DNA from: an uncultured Bacteroidales bacterium
Lineage (GTDB): Bacteria; Bacteroidota; Bacteroidia; Bacteroidales; UBA932
NCBI GenBank assembly: GCA_937890845.1
Contig: CALADR010000217.1
Location: 1-15,615, forward strand
Reading direction: 5' to 3'
Length of the DNA stretch: 15,615 nucleotides
Shown in pieces: positions 15,574-15,615 of the stretch. The position numbers and the translations under genes are program-made. The notes below the pieces were generated by a model, which worked only from the letters and a program-made list of their open reading frames with translations, had not been told where the DNA came from and did no database searches. The first letter of the stretch is position 1. Each line of letters opens with the position of its first letter.

Positions 15574-15615
15574 CCGGGAAATAATATAAAAAAAGAGTCC
15601 CGGAGAAGTAATTTC
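15574..15615. other. Inverted repeat and probable truncated terminator at window edge
   Basis: CCGGGA (15574-15579) and TCCCGG (15598-15603) form an inverted repeat around an A-rich 18-base spacer. In addition, seven A precede GAGTCCCGGAGAA (15595-15607) and the window ends in TTC. If the next bases are TCCGGGACTC plus a T-run, this is the left half of an intrinsic terminator, perhaps bidirectional, separating the hydrolase from whatever lies to the right. The right arm is not in view, so this is a prediction. Confidence 0.35.

Overview
The window looks like chromosomal DNA of a Bacteroidota bacterium, most likely Bacteroidales. Evidence: the rpmB-rpmG-DUF4295 trio, a DUF4199 gene beside a DPM1-like glycosyltransferase, long LepB with a Bacteroidota-type insertion, A/T-rich translation starts with almost no Shine-Dalgarno (SD) sequences, and TAnnTTTG-type -7 promoter elements. 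There are no tRNAs, rRNAs, CRISPR arrays or insertion sequences, and no gene-free stretch longer than about 130 bases.

Left third (21-5240, + strand): a compact sulfate-activation and sulfonation operon, cysC - cysD - cysN - sulfotransferase - barrel-only outer-membrane protein. CysD/CysN make adenosine phosphosulfate (APS) from sulfate and ATP, CysC phosphorylates it to PAPS, and the sulfotransferase can use PAPS as donor. The gene set resembles the Bacteroides thetaiotaomicron sterol-sulfonation locus around BT_0416 (recalled, not searched). The last gene starts inside the stop codon of the sulfotransferase (ATGA). cysD as given is broken by an apparent 7-base deletion near 1289-1296. The rest of the operon is intact, so this is either a recent mutation or a sequence error.

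Middle (5350-10705, - strand): a housekeeping translation and secretion block read right to left: thrS, infC, rpmI, rplT, lepB, then rpmB, rpmG and the small DUF4295 gene. It converges on the sulfonation operon at a strong bidirectional terminator (5290-5334). infC has no ATG, GTG or TTG start. It appears to begin at AUC (8697-8695), 8 bases after a perfect AGGAGG. The only other clear SD in the window precedes DUF4295.

Right third: a divergent promoter pair (10742-10769) separates thrS from a + strand pair encoding a DUF4199 membrane protein and a membrane-anchored family 2 glycosyltransferase (10803-12356). Facing these on the - strand are a secreted S15/CocE-type alpha/beta hydrolase (13585-15489) and, 30 bases downstream, a glycerate kinase (12388-13554). 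The window ends inside what looks like the left arm of another terminator hairpin.
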